A stretch of 64,000 bases of DNA, from assembly GCF_019279795.1 (NCBI RefSeq), contig NC_056740.1, forward strand, positions 231,782,797 through 231,846,796, given 5' to 3'. This DNA is from Protopterus annectens (lineage: Eukaryota; Chordata; Ceratodontiformes; Protopteridae). How positions within the stretch are numbered: position 1 is the first letter of the stretch; each line of letters begins with the position of its first letter. Positions 10,236-21,700 of the stretch are shown one piece after another. The position numbers were made by a program, and so were the translations under genes. The notes beneath the pieces were generated by a model, which was given only the letters and a program-made list of their open reading frames with translations, had not been told where the DNA came from and ran no database searches.

Positions 10236-11620
10236 TCTTATAGGTTCATAGGTTCATGGGTTTATACTAGGCTATCTGCCCCAAGGCATTTATAAGCCTA
10301 GCCCGAATTTTTGTGGCTTACGCCACCCCTTATATGAAAAAATACTGTACCCATTAGTTTGTTGTGCCTCTGTCCAGCAGTGACACAGAGATGATTCCCG
10401 GGGTAAACCTACGATCTCCCATCCACAGGTCAAGATTTCTCTTGAACAGAGCCAGCGAGGTGCTCTGCCTCACATGGACCGGGACTCTATTCCACAGTAT
10501 AGGGAGTCTCTGAGTGATAAATCTATCCCTCCAGCACATCCTATTTATATCCGTGCTAAGGTTTAAGTCGCTTGCTCTAGTGGTTTTGGTGGATTTGGAT
10601 TTTTTGAGGTGGAGCATGTCCATTAATTCTGGGTTGGACATGGCCTTGTATGTCAGGCACATGTCACCTCTGAGCAGACGGTATGCGACTGAATAGAGCT
10701 GGAGTTTCTTCAATCTGGCAGCATATGACAGATTTTGGAGTCCTTTATCCTTTTGGTGAGAAACTTTTGGGGTCTCTCCAATTGCTGCAGATGTCGGGCG
10801 AGATACATCCCGAATGGGGCATTGTACTCGATCATTGGTCTGATAAGTGAAGAGTACAGGGGAACAATGACCTCACTAGATCTGGATGTGAATCCCTTCA
10901 TGATCAGGTGGGCAATGTAGAAGGTCTTTCTAACCACTTTAGCAACGTGAGTGTCAAAAGAAAGGCCACTGTCAACCTGGGTCCCTAGGTCCCTGATAAC
11001 CTCTTCTGTGCTTAGTGGATTGCCACCTATATGGTAGCTTGGGGTTACCTTGTTTTTCCCGAAGGGTATGACTATACATTTTTTGGCGTTTAACTTCAGG
11101 CCATGGCTCTGGCACCAGCTATCTGTTTCCGTGAGTCCCTTCTGAAGGATATCCATGTCTGATGCACTTTCCACTATGGCGCCCAGTTTGCAGTCGTCTG
11201 CAAACTTTGTCAGCCAAAGACCTCCCATGTTGGCCTGTACTTCTGAGTGGGGTATTGTGTCAAAAGCCTTTGCAAGGTCAAGGTAGGCTGTATGGACTGC
11301 CTTTCCCTCATCAATGTCCTTGGTGACTGTTTCGAAGAAGTCGACCAAGTTCAAAAGGCATGATCTTCCCTTGACGAAGCCAAACTGGGTCGGGTCCAAT
11401 GTCTGTAAGTCCCCTATATCTTTGTTTGTTTATGAGCTCCATTATGATCCTCTCCATAGCTTTGCAGACTAGACTTGTTAAGCTTATGGGGCGGTAATTA
11501 CCAGGGTCTGTAGAGGCACCACCTTTGTGGAGTGGGACCACAGTTGCCGTACGCCACTCCTTGGGCACGTATCCTGTGGTAAGGCTGAGATTAAACAGCT
11601 GCCTTATGTGCGGGTTTTAA
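10236..11620 (-). mobile_element. CR1 LINE 3' fragment with internal deletion
   Basis: A 5'-truncated CR1 copy on the minus strand. It reads PKEWRTATVVPLHKGGAST (about 11565), ISLTSLVCKAMERIIMELIN, FGFVKGRSCLLNLVDFFETV, AYLDLAKAFDTIPHS, then jumps directly to EVQANMGGLWLTKFADDCKL. Compared with the copy at 1-3898 about 65 codons between RT domains A and the FADD motif are missing. The C-terminus and the octamer tail (TATAGGTTCATAGGTTCATG on the plus strand, 10240-10259) are present. Two frameshifts (near 11400 and 10711) split the frame. It is nested in L1/Tx1-like copy B. Confidence 0.88.
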
Positions 11621-13087
11621 CCTTTACTTCTTCTTTTTTATTAATAATGTCATCAATTGTTTTTCTTATTAACCACAACAAATCCTGACTTCCCTTTTCC
11701 TTTCTTCCATACACATTTGATCATATAACCTTTCCATTTATGTTGTACTTTTTTAACTATTATTCCCATAAAAATTTTATAGTCCGTATTATTTAAAATT
11801 ATCAGTCTCCATTTTTTTTATCTCATCTTTATGTCCTTTCTTATACATGAATGTTAAAACCCCCATACAAGTTTCCTTGTACTTAAAGCCTGCTTCCATA
11901 CATTCATTCATCACTTGTATAAATAAAATTTTTGCCAGTCGTCTGTTTTTTTATACATATTATATTTATCCCATCTAATCCCATGGTTGAATTTATGTTA
12001 ATATCTTTCATAATCTCATTCAACTCCTTTATATTTATTTTTTCTCTAAATATTCATTGTCTTCTTTACCAAATCTCTCACAATCATAAATTAGTTCTAT
12101 GCACACTTCTCTTTTGCCATAAAAATCTAATACATAGCTCTTATTTCATATAGTCCTTGCTTTTAACTTGTTTTCCTTCTTCATTTTTTAATTTTCTTAT
12201 TCTTTTATCATTCATTATTTTGCATAAATATGGTGCTACTTCCTCTTTTTTCCCTTATAAGAAATATTTTACTTATATAACAAGTTTTTTTTCTTGATTT
12301 CTTTTGTATATTTCTTGTTCTTTTTCATATAATATTATATCCTTTTCTACTAAACCTTTAAAAATATTCACTTAATACTCTATATTCCTTTTTTTCTTCT
12401 TCTGTTCTCTTTTACAGATTCTAAAAATACCTTTTTATATTTCTTTTTAAATTGTATCCACCAAATAGTCTAATTTTCATAGAAAGGTCTCATTCTAACA
12501 TGTTGTTTCCATAATTCTGTTAGCTCTTTTCTTTCTCCTACATCCAATTATTTTTCATTAATTCTTTTTATTCCTTTTCCTATTTTAAAATATTCCTCAT
12601 TTTCATGAATTTTATCCAAAATAGCCCCATGATTACAAACTCCAGTATATTTTATTCCTTTTTGAATAATTTTTAAACTTTCTGATATTAAAAGGTAATC
12701 AAGTTCTGTCTTAATTTCATTCCTTTTATATGTCCAGTGTTTATCCTCCCATATCTTTAATTATCAACTCCTCATAATTTCTGTAACTATTTTGCAACAT
12801 TCTTTTCATTCCTTAGGTTACAATTAAAGCTACCTGCTGTTATTATATCCATATTCACACAAAACTCTTCCACAGCCTGCCCAATTTCAGATGTCAAGTC
12901 ACAAAATGTCTCTTTGTTAATTAAAATGACATTTCTTACCTCTTCAAGTTTAACACCCAGTGGTACTATAATATTGTCACATACCTAATATATGTCCAAA
13001 CCTTCTTCCTTTTAACTGCTCACCTAAACAACAAATTTATTTGTTTCCTTTATTCCCCTCTTCTCTTTGGTGGTTTCTCCCACTGTT
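11621..13087 (-). other. Decayed middle of L1/Tx1-like copy B
   Basis: T-rich on the plus strand, hence A-rich in the sense of the element. By position this is the endonuclease and first RT part of copy B, between the ORF1 traces at 13088-13560 and the RT palm below 10225. TTACAATTAAAGCTACCTGC near 12820 is the antisense of the GDFN endonuclease region seen in copy A. No long frame survives. Confidence 0.5.
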
Positions 13088-13689
13088 TCAGCATGTCTTT
13101 TTTTTCTCTGGAACTTTCTCTGGATAATTTTCTTCTATTTTCTCCATAATCTCACTCCAGGATACTGCAGCTCCACTTTCTGGCTTACCATCTCCTTCAG
13201 ATAAACATCTTGCAACCCTCCTAACTGGAGGTTTGAAATAATGCATTTTCCACTGTTTCTGTTGATTCAAACGGAATTTTCAGGAAATTTTGCTCTGAAT
13301 CCACTTCCACCTCTGCATTCACCTCCATTCCCTCCTCAACCTCTTCTCATTTGAAAACAATGTTTTCTCTGCTCCCAAATCATTTGGAAACATTTGTCAT
13401 AGCAATTCTATCATTTTGACTGCATTTTCAACAATTTTTATTTCGGTTTCAGAAAAAGCTGAATCAGCCATGTTTTCTTCTTGTTCCTCCATGTTGCCAC
13501 CCTGCCTGGAATGGAAACAGGAAGTTAATTGTGTCACACACAAACTCTTCCCCCTACTACCAAGAATAGGAGAAGTTCCCTGATGCCCTAGCAAAATTAC
13601 CCCTAGTACTATAAACACCACCTTGCATCTCCCCTGAAAAGACGTTACTAGCCAAGTGGGACTAACCTGATCAACAAAGGATAAATGAA

Positions 13690-13790
13690 TAATAAAAACA
13701 CAAATTTTATGAAGAACAGACCAAAACTTTGAGGCAAAAATCTGATCATTCTGTGAAAATCTGGACAGTTTAGATGTATGGGAGAAGATA
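13690..13790. repeat. Dispersed repeat, partial copy 2
   Basis: Shares AACACAAATTTTATGA, CAGACCAAAACTTTGAGGC and AAAAATCTG with the right part of the repeat at 61697-61987. Only the right part is present. Confidence 0.55.
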
Positions 13791-14389
13791 TTGTGTTATG
13801 AACCATAGAGAGAAATGGTCACAAAGGCAGTGGGAGGAAAGAGGGGATTAAGGACTGTATTTCACAGAGTGGTTTGGAAAACCATACAGAAAGTGATAAA
13901 AAGTGTGATAGGTAGATGGATCATCTGGCATGAAAGTGTGGAAGGTACACTCTGAACAATAGGAAACATATATGTACTAAACAGGAATGAAGAACAATTT
14001 TATAAGAATATTTTTTGCTAAATGGACATAGACAAGAAGAGATGGAATAGAGATAATGGTTAGGGAGGATTACAGTGCCACTATGGAAAATGAAAAAGAT
14101 GGGTTGCATGGAAGGAGGGAATATAAGAAAAAGATGAGACAAGAACTAATCCAAGGAATGAAAGATGGAGGGTGGCTGGACATATAGAGGGAGAGGTATC
14201 CAAATGAGGGGAAAACACTTTCTGAAGAAACATTTTGGTACATGTAAGTAGGCTAGACAGGCTCTTGGGGAAGGAAAACCTAATGGAAGTAATGGAAGGG
14301 ATCCAAATATGTGTGATACACACATCAGGTCATTCAGCACTGAGACTTATACTAAGTGTGCAGGAACACAGGGTTCAGGAAGACAGACA

Positions 14390-15640
14390 ATCACAAGATC
14401 ACATACAAGAGTGGCCAACAAGGAACTCAGGAGGACTTTCTTCTAGTAAAGAAAGGACATTGAGGTTGAATCAGCAATTGCAAAATCATCCCCAGTGAAA
14501 CAGCTGGCCCACAGCATAAACCATTGCTTGCCACAATCAGCCACAAGCAGTGGTCAGAGAAGACTCTGGGGTCAACAGAGATTAGGCTGAAGACATAGAC
14601 GTTGACTACAGAGAAAGAAAAATAATTCAATAAATTACTCAGGGCTCTAGCACCTCAAGAAGAGGGGGAATAGGTGGAGCTGAAGAAGAATGACAGCACC
14701 TCAAAACAGCATGTGAAAAGTCTACAGAACAGATTTGCAGCTGAGCCAGGTATGGAAGCTAGGTAAATAAGGAAAGCTAGTGGTGGAATGCAGAAGTCCA
14801 AGAAATTATCAAAAGAAAGAAGGAGTGTAGAAAAAAGTGGGAGATAGAAAAGATGAACTAGGGTAAGAAGGAATACTGGTTGGCTAACACAGCGGCAAAG
14901 AATGTAGTTGTGGAATTGCAATAGCAAAGAACAAGACATCAGAGGCACTCTACCAGCTTCTGCAAAGTGGCACAGTAGATGGCACAAAAAAGTATATCAG
15001 ACTGCAAGGGAAAGACACAATGTTAAAAAATATATTTAAACACATTTCATAAGGGATGCCAGCAACAAACAGTTCACCAGTCTATATGACATCAAAGGTA
15101 CATGGTAGGAGTGCTTCCAGCAGCTTCTGAATAAAGAAAACCCATAAGCTGTACTGCCCCAGATATAGGCTATGATAAAAGAAGAAGAGGAACAGCCCTA
15201 AGGGAAATGAAGTTAGGGAAAGCAGCAGGTTTAGATGAGGACACAAAGGATATGACCAATATGTAGAGTGAGATAGGGGAGACATGGCTCCTGAGGGCAC
15301 TCATAGCAGCATGGAAAGAAAGGCATGATTTTGTTTGTGTCTTTCAGCTTTTCCCGGTTAGGGGGCGCCACAGCGGAACTCCGGTCCGCTAATGATTGGC
15401 AGTAGATTTTTACGTGCTGGCTTGCTGGGCCTAACACACAACCTTCAACGAAGGAACGCCCATTCACACATGTCGACACACAGAAGATGCTCTAACTGAG
15501 AATCGAACGGGCAACATCTAACTGTGAGGCGACAATAATCGAGAGAGATGGTGGCAGTTGATATGACACCCTGACCCAGTGTAGAAAATGTGAAAAATGG
15601 GGTTGATGATGTTGATGATAATGCAGGGACAACAACAGTA
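14390..15640 (+). pseudogene. RTE-like LINE remnant
   Basis: Plus-strand traces of an RTE-type ORF: ALYQLLQSG...GTKKYIRLQGKD (about 14950-15020), then W-x-E-C-F-Q-Q-L-L-N-K-E-N-P (about 15100-15145), matching the conserved linker before the RT of RTE/Rex-type elements, then ALREMKLGKAAGLDE (about 15203-15247) and SEIGETWLLRALIAAW (about 15268-15315). Stops and frameshifts are frequent and the SINE at 15335-15540 interrupts it. The boundaries with the surrounding L1/Tx1-like element are uncertain. Confidence 0.5.
15335..15540 (-). repeat. tRNA-derived SINE, minus strand
   Basis: Read on the minus strand from 15540: TGTCGCCTCACAGTTAGATG followed by CGTTCGATTCTCAG, a tRNA-like head with a B box close to that of the V-SINEs. 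The body ends in a block which, read on the plus strand, is GTGTCTTTCAGCTTTTCCCG, then TTAGGGGGCGCCACAGCGGA. The latter resembles a repeat common in fish genomes. It sits in the RTE-like remnant. Confidence 0.62.
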
Positions 15641-16197
15641 AAAAGGAGGTGGAGATGGGCTAACTATAAATGGAAGGAGCCGGAGGACAAAGAAACATTG
15701 CTGGGACTAATAAAGGAGTCGATACAGGGAACTATGAAAAACAGGGACAAACTGGAAAAACACTAGTGGGATGGGATCAAGGTCACTGTCAGAGTGAAAA
15801 CTGATGAGTGCAGAAGGAACGAAGGAAGGGTGATTGAGAAGCTGGAGAGAGAGCTTGTTATTGCATAGAAGGAAGCTAAAAGAAATGAATGTAGAAAGGA
15901 AACAGTACAAATCTGAGAAAAGCAATAAGAATAGAACTGGAGAGTAACATTATTACAGAGCAAGAAATTCAGCGATGGTACTGGATGGACTACTGGTGGA
16001 TATTGGTGAAGATACAAAGGAAACAACTAGCTAAGAAATACAAAAAGCAGGAGGCAGGGAGAGACAGGGGTACAGAGGATAAGGGGAGGAGATGGAGAAT
16101 AATTAGAAGAGGATAAACTAATCAGAGAAAAAAGTTCAAGGAATACCACAGGGAGATTTTCAAACTACAGGATGGGATAGAAGCCTCACAATGGAAT

Positions 16198-16931
16198 TGT
16201 TAGAAAAATGTGTATTTGAATACATGAGAAATGCTAGTTTAAAAACAAAGTAGTATATAATGCATTTTATTCTATTAATCATATAGTAGAGAGGATTAAT
16301 TCATGTTTAAATGTAAAGTAGTTTTGAAACTGCAGTGTGGCTTGAAGCAAAGCTGACCTTCGACCCTGGCAGAATGCTAGCTTAGCAAGTTTTAATGTTT
16401 ATGCTTTTCACAAGTGATTATCTGCTGGGTCAGGAAATTAAATGTGTAAAATAATGAAATCTTCTGCTCTTTCCTGCTGGGATGATTTTGGCCTTGTATA
16501 TGTATTATTGAGATAGCACGCAGCTGTGTGAGAAAGTGTAACAGGGAACAAAGACATGTATTAAAAGACTGAATCTACTATTGTATTTGAACTGATATGA
16601 AACCTTGAAGAAGTAACTTTACAGAAAGACATTATGTCTGACCAGCTGGATAGCAAGGCCGTATTGTAACCAGAGGAAAAGTTTTTTAAAATATACAGCA
16701 TCAGCAGATTTAATGAATAGAAGACTGTAAGCTAAAGTGATGTAGATGCCCTGTGACATATCACGTCAGTAAGGTGGGCATAGCTTGAATGTTAAACCTA
16801 TATAAAATTGTGTGCTTCCTGTTTCATGTCAGACAAAATTCTGTACTTGTACGTTTTTTGCCTCCTGGTGTACACTAGTAAACTTTTGAATCTGAACCTC
16901 CTGTGTATTGAATTCTTGATTTTATTTAACA
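16198..16931 (+). repeat. 5' LTR
   Basis: 734 bp, TGTTAG...AACA. A TATA box CCTATATAAAA lies near 16797-16806, placing the start of R some 25-30 bp downstream. I count 8 base differences from the 3' LTR and no length difference. No canonical AATAAA was seen at the expected place in R. Confidence 0.95.
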
Positions 16932-16934
16932 GTT

Positions 16935-16953
16935 TGGTCCTTCTCAGCTGGAA
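16935..16953 (+). other. Primer binding site, tRNA-Tyr-like
   Basis: Three bases after the 5' LTR comes TGGTCCTTCTCAGCTGGAA. The first nine bases, TGGTCCTTC, equal the complement of the 3' end of vertebrate tRNA-Tyr including CCA; the rest matches after allowing one extra base and two mismatches. The match to tRNA-Tyr is recalled from general knowledge of that tRNA. Confidence 0.55.
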
Positions 16954-17358
16954 AATTCCCTCAGACAGCTGCAGATCAGAGTCTTCCGGTGGTCGAATAC
17001 TGCGCAGGAGAAGTTACCGAAATGGTTCTTCTTGGGTGAAAAGACCTCCGACTGAATTGTCGTTTAAAGAGCCTGGCCACTTTCTGATCTGTGGCCGAAG
17101 AGTGGACATTGGACAGTTCAATACCGGAGGCTCAGGTAGGAAGAATTTGCCTTTTTTCTGTTTTAGATCAGGGACTAGGTTACAGTATATTGTTGTCAAG
17201 ATTTGTTTTGCAGATCAGGGACAAAAGGAAGTACTGTATATTTGGTCATAGATCAGGGTAACAGAATAAGGTAGGCAGTTATTCTAGATACACTGCAAAC
17301 AGGAACTGAGAATTTGATATCACGTGATAAAAAAGGGTTACGTAACATTTTCTTTGCC

Positions 17359-18771
17359 ATGGGAAATCAGTGCACTAAAATATCACGAGATCCGCCCCTA
17401 ACCGAAGACACAAAATACATGCAATCACAACGTTCCGATAACGTTAGGTATTATACGAAATGGGTTAACAAATATGAATTTGATGGTAAACTAGATAAAA
17501 CTTCTCTAGTTAAACTCCTTAAACAGCTTAAATCTGATGCGGGAGGTCAGGCAAAAAAACAATGCCAACTAGGCATTCCTCAAGCACACAGGTGGATTGA
17601 GGAAGCAAATCGTAGAGAACAGAAGCTTAAAAATTCAAAAACATTATTTTTAGACAAAGAGGATAATAACTTGGTAATAGCAACAGTTCCTCCTCCCTTA
17701 CCCTTTTCAGGATATGAAGCGAGTGGACAGGCTGGGCTGCCTCCATGTTATCCTGAAGTTTCAGCAAGACCACAACCATTTGTTAGAGATCCTATTGAGA
17801 CTAGGTCCCGAACACGTAAAACACATAGGGACACAGAATCATACCAAATAGAGAGAAATCTACAGGATGAGAGTGAGGAAGAAATATGCCCACTTATAGA
17901 AGTTCCAAATCCTCAGGCAGGACAGGAAGGGCAGGGCCCAACACTCTTAGTATACAGGCCATGGACACCGGAGGATATCCAGAAAGCTACTGAGGGAATC
18001 CCCCATCCGAAAGTTAATTTTACTAAATTTTTAGAAGATTTTCAAGGCATGAGGTTGAGTTACCACTTGAATGGGGAAGAAGTAGAAAAAGTAGTAAGAC
18101 AAATTATAGGTCCAGATTGGCACATGATTTGTGGCACCTGGAATCCTCGTAATGCAGAGCTTAGACAACTCCCACATAGTTACGCAGAGTTAAACAACAG
18201 AGTGAAAGGTCTAACAGACCGAATCTCTGAGAAATGGAAACCTAGAGCAGACTGGACTTGCATTAATCAATGCATACAACAGGAAAATGAGAAAATAGAT
18301 GGGTACTATGCTAGATTATTAGAGTGTTTTAATAATCATAGCGGTATGTCGGTTCCTGAGAACCAAACGAATGATTCCCCGTATGAACAACAATTGAAAA
18401 ATGCATTTTTGAAAGGTTGCATTGCACCTATTAGTAGCTTCATTACGAAGCATATGATAGACCATCAAACAGGGAGGCTACAAGCCTTACTCGAATATGC
18501 TAGACATGCTGAAAGACATTTTAATAGTAAAAAGAAAAAGAAGGCGCAAGTCTTCACTGCTGAAGACGGAGCTGAAGTATTTGTATTGCAGTCAGGTAAA
18601 AAGGGCAAGAAAAATGCCCAGGGAAACAAACAGTCTTACAAACGATCAGAAGATTTTGAAGAGAGAAAAAAGAGAGGTGAATGCTTCAAGTGCGGGAAGA
18701 AGGGACATCTAGCAAGGGATTGTAAGCAAAACAAAAGGGTAATTACAGAAGATAAGGGAGATAAGGACTGA
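17359..18771 (+). CDS. gag: Retroviral Gag polyprotein
   Basis: Gag forms the virion core and packages the RNA. I take the start at 17359, where MGNQC gives a glycine-2 N-myristoylation signal, rather than an upstream in-frame ATG at 17314. The frame is open for 470 codons. A matrix-like N-terminus is followed by a proline-rich region (PPPLPF), a capsid-like central part (roughly residues 200-390), a basic stretch and one CCHC zinc knuckle CFKCGKKGHLARDC (18682-18723). It ends at TGA (18769-18771), and the same frame continues into protease, as in viruses that make Gag-Pol by stop-codon readthrough. The Gag frame itself shows no lesion. Confidence 0.9.
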   Translation: MGNQCTKISRDPPLTEDTKYMQSQRSDNVRYYTKWVNKYEFDGKLDKTSLVKLLKQLKSDAGGQAKKQCQLGIPQAHRWIEEANRREQKLKNSKTLFLDKEDNNLVIATVPPPLPFSGYEASGQAGLPPCYPEVSARPQPFVRDPIETRSRTRKTHRDTESYQIERNLQDESEEEICPLIEVPNPQAGQEGQGPTLLVYRPWTPEDIQKATEGIPHPKVNFTKFLEDFQGMRLSYHLNGEEVEKVVRQIIGPDWHMICGTWNPRNAELRQLPHSYAELNNRVKGLTDRISEKWKPRADWTCINQCIQQENEKIDGYYARLLECFNNHSGMSVPENQTNDSPYEQQLKNAFLKGCIAPISSFITKHMIDHQTGRLQALLEYARHAERHFNSKKKKKAQVFTAEDGAEVFVLQSGKKGKKNAQGNKQSYKRSEDFEERKKRGECFKCGKKGHLARDCKQNKRVITEDKGDKD

Positions 18772-21700
18772 CTATATGATAGTGAGGATACATCATGTGA
18801 AAGTCAGAAATCATCAGGAAAAGTTAATAAACAGAAAACAAATGTAAATGTGATAGAAGGAGTAGAGGAAGTGCAAGTAGATATGGAAGATGAAGAAAAT
18901 GAAATTTTGGACTTAGCATTATTGAGTTTAGAGCTCTGCTTAGCAGATACAAAACCGGAAGTTACACTTCTGGTGGAGGGAAGGGAGGTCAAATTCCTGT
19001 GTGACTCAGGAGCGTCACGGACTTTGATACACCCCTCCAAGTTACCAGAACATTCCGAATCACCTGATTTTATATACTAGTGAAAGCAGCAAATGGACAG
19101 CTATATAGGGAACCACTTTCCCATGATATAGCAATAACTGACCCTGTTTCAGGTATGACCCAGAGAAGTAAAATTGTTGTTTCTGCAAAGTGTCCAGTGA
19201 ACCTATTGGGCAGGGACCTTATGCAGATATTTGGCATAGCAGTAGTTCCAACTGTACAAGGTATGAAGGCACAGAGACAAATGGATACCTTTGTAGTGCG
19301 ATCGGAGGGTGAAACTTTTTACTGGTACAGCCAGGACCTAGTCACGACTGGTCCAGGGGCAGTAACAGAGGAACTGATGAACATAGCCATCAGTAAAGCC
19401 CCCTCCCTTGACACTGATCGACAGCATTTGTTACACTGTACTCTATACTACTGTACTACACCAGGACCCGATAGAGAGAATGAGCAAGAATTGTTTAGAA
19501 ATCGTGCAACTAGATTGGTTTTGCGTACTTTGTACTGGGATACTGACAATACCCTTTGAGAAAGGATGCAGAAATAGGAATTAAATGCATAGTTGGTATT
19601 ATTTGCTTTTTCTTAGATTTGTACAACCATACCTGGACAAATATCATTGTATTTTGCTCATTGCCAGTCTCATAAGTGTATTGTACTTGTTTATAATTTA
19701 CCTTGCTTTTATCTGTGGAGCTTTTCTCCCCGGGCCTCTACTGAAAATGGACTTTGATCCAGCTAGACTAGCCCGGTCAACAAATGTAAAATAAATAAAA
19801 ATAAATAAAATAAAAAATCGGTTACCACATGTCAGCTTGACAAAGAACAAAAGTGTCAAATGGGCAGACTTGGGAGAAAAAGTAACAAGATGGGAGAAAC
19901 AGACTGATTTAGAACTATCAGAACAAGGGATACAAAAACAAAAACTGAATTGGTTGACACAGACACATCCAGCTGTACACTTGCAATCTAGCGAGGACAG
20001 CTGACTAGCGTTCTTATTAGAAGAAGAAGAAGAAAAGGCCTTATGTGAAATTCCAACAACTCTTTGGTCAACAGGCAAGTCAGATGTAGGACTTATTCGG
20101 ACAGCAGGACCAGTTACAATAACCCCAAAGTCAGCTTTTAGACCACAGAAAAGACAATACCCTTTGAGAAAGGATGCAGAAATAGGAATTAAGCCTATAA
20201 TAGCAGCATTACTCAAAGAGGGAGTACTGGTAGAATCTCCTGATTCACCATGTAATACACCCCTATTTCCTGTTAAAAAAGCAAACGGGGAATGGCGGAT
20301 GGTACAAGATTTACAAGCTGTAAATAATGCAGTAATACCTAGAGCACCTACGGTGCCAGACCTACATACTTTGCTAAACAATTTAGAACCACAACAGAAG
20401 TATTTCTCTGTGGTAGATATTAGCAATGCTTTCTTTTCAATACCTATACATCCTGATAGTCAATATTGGTTTGCATTTACATTTCAGGGTAAAAGGTATA
20501 CGTATACTCAACTACCACAGGGATATTGTGAGAGCCCAACAATATTTGCACAAGAAATGGCTAGCAACCTGTCAGGGTTTACCCCACCGGGAGGTAGTCA
20601 AATTCTACTTTATGTAGATGACATCTTGCTAGCAGCCCCCACCCAGCAACAGTGCAGGGAGGATACTGTAGCATTATTGAAATTTTTAGCAACACAAGGG
20701 CACAAAGTAAACAAAAGTAAGTTACAACTTTGGAGAAAACAAGTTAGATACCTAGGATATGTAATATCCAATGAAGGTAGAATATTAGACGAGGAAAGAA
20801 AAACAGCAATCTTGCAAGCACCCAAACCAACATCCAAGAAAGAAATGATGTCTTTCTTAGGTACAACTAATTTTTGTCGGAGCTGGATACCAAATTATGC
20901 TCTGGAATCTGCTCCACTGACTGACTTGATATATAAGACACCAATGGCAGCACAAGATATCTTACAATGGACACCTGAAGCAGAAACGGCTTTCTGCAGG
21001 TTGAAGTAGTTGATAGCATCTTCATTGGTTTTAGGACTTCCAAATTATCATAAATGATTCTTTCAGACCATAGATTGTAAACAAGGATATATGACGTCAG
21101 TATTGACGCAATAACATGAGGACAAGCAACGCCCCATAGCCTACTATTCATCACAGTTAGACCCAGTGGCACATTCTTTGCCTCACTGTGTACAAGGAGT
21201 AGTTGCAGCTGCAATGGCAGTACAGGCTTCGGCCTCAGTGGTATTATTCCACCCTCTCACATTGAGAGTGCCTCATGCAGTTGCAATAATTTTACTGCAA
21301 GAAAAAGTGGCATACCTTTCCCCTGCTAGACATCTTTCGTGTATGACTATACTGCTGAGCCGACCTCATATGACAATTGAATGATGTATGACATTAAATC
21401 CATCAACATTACTTCCAACTCCTGCGGAGGGCACACCACACAGCTGCCTGCAGGAAATTGAACAGTTAGCTTTACCTAGACAAGATCTCACAGATATGCC
21501 CTTGGATAATGCCGAGGTGACATATTATGTGGATGACTCATGCAGAAGGGGTCCTACAGGGAAGAATCTGGTAGGGTATGCAGTAGTTACAGACACTGAA
21601 ATTTTAGAAGCTCAATCCTTACCACACAACTTATCTGCACAAGCAGCAGAATTGATAGCTTTGATGAGGGCATGTACTTTAGCAAAAAAACAAGTGTGTA

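Larger units (their letters stand above)
8151..13560 (-). mobile_element. L1/Tx1-like LINE, copy B
   Basis: A longer minus-strand relative of copy A. The 5' end near 13510 shares GGAATGGAAACAGGAAGT with copy A, and an acidic ORF1 start is seen at 13088-13270 (PPVRRVARCLSEGDGKPES). The ORF2 RT and C-terminus lie at 10215-8890 and the 3' end is near 8200, abutting the 5' end of copy A. It is interrupted by an L2 fragment (9428-9850) and a CR1 fragment (10236-11620). Base composition is very AT-rich and the frames are heavily broken, so it is much older than the inserts. Confidence 0.72.
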
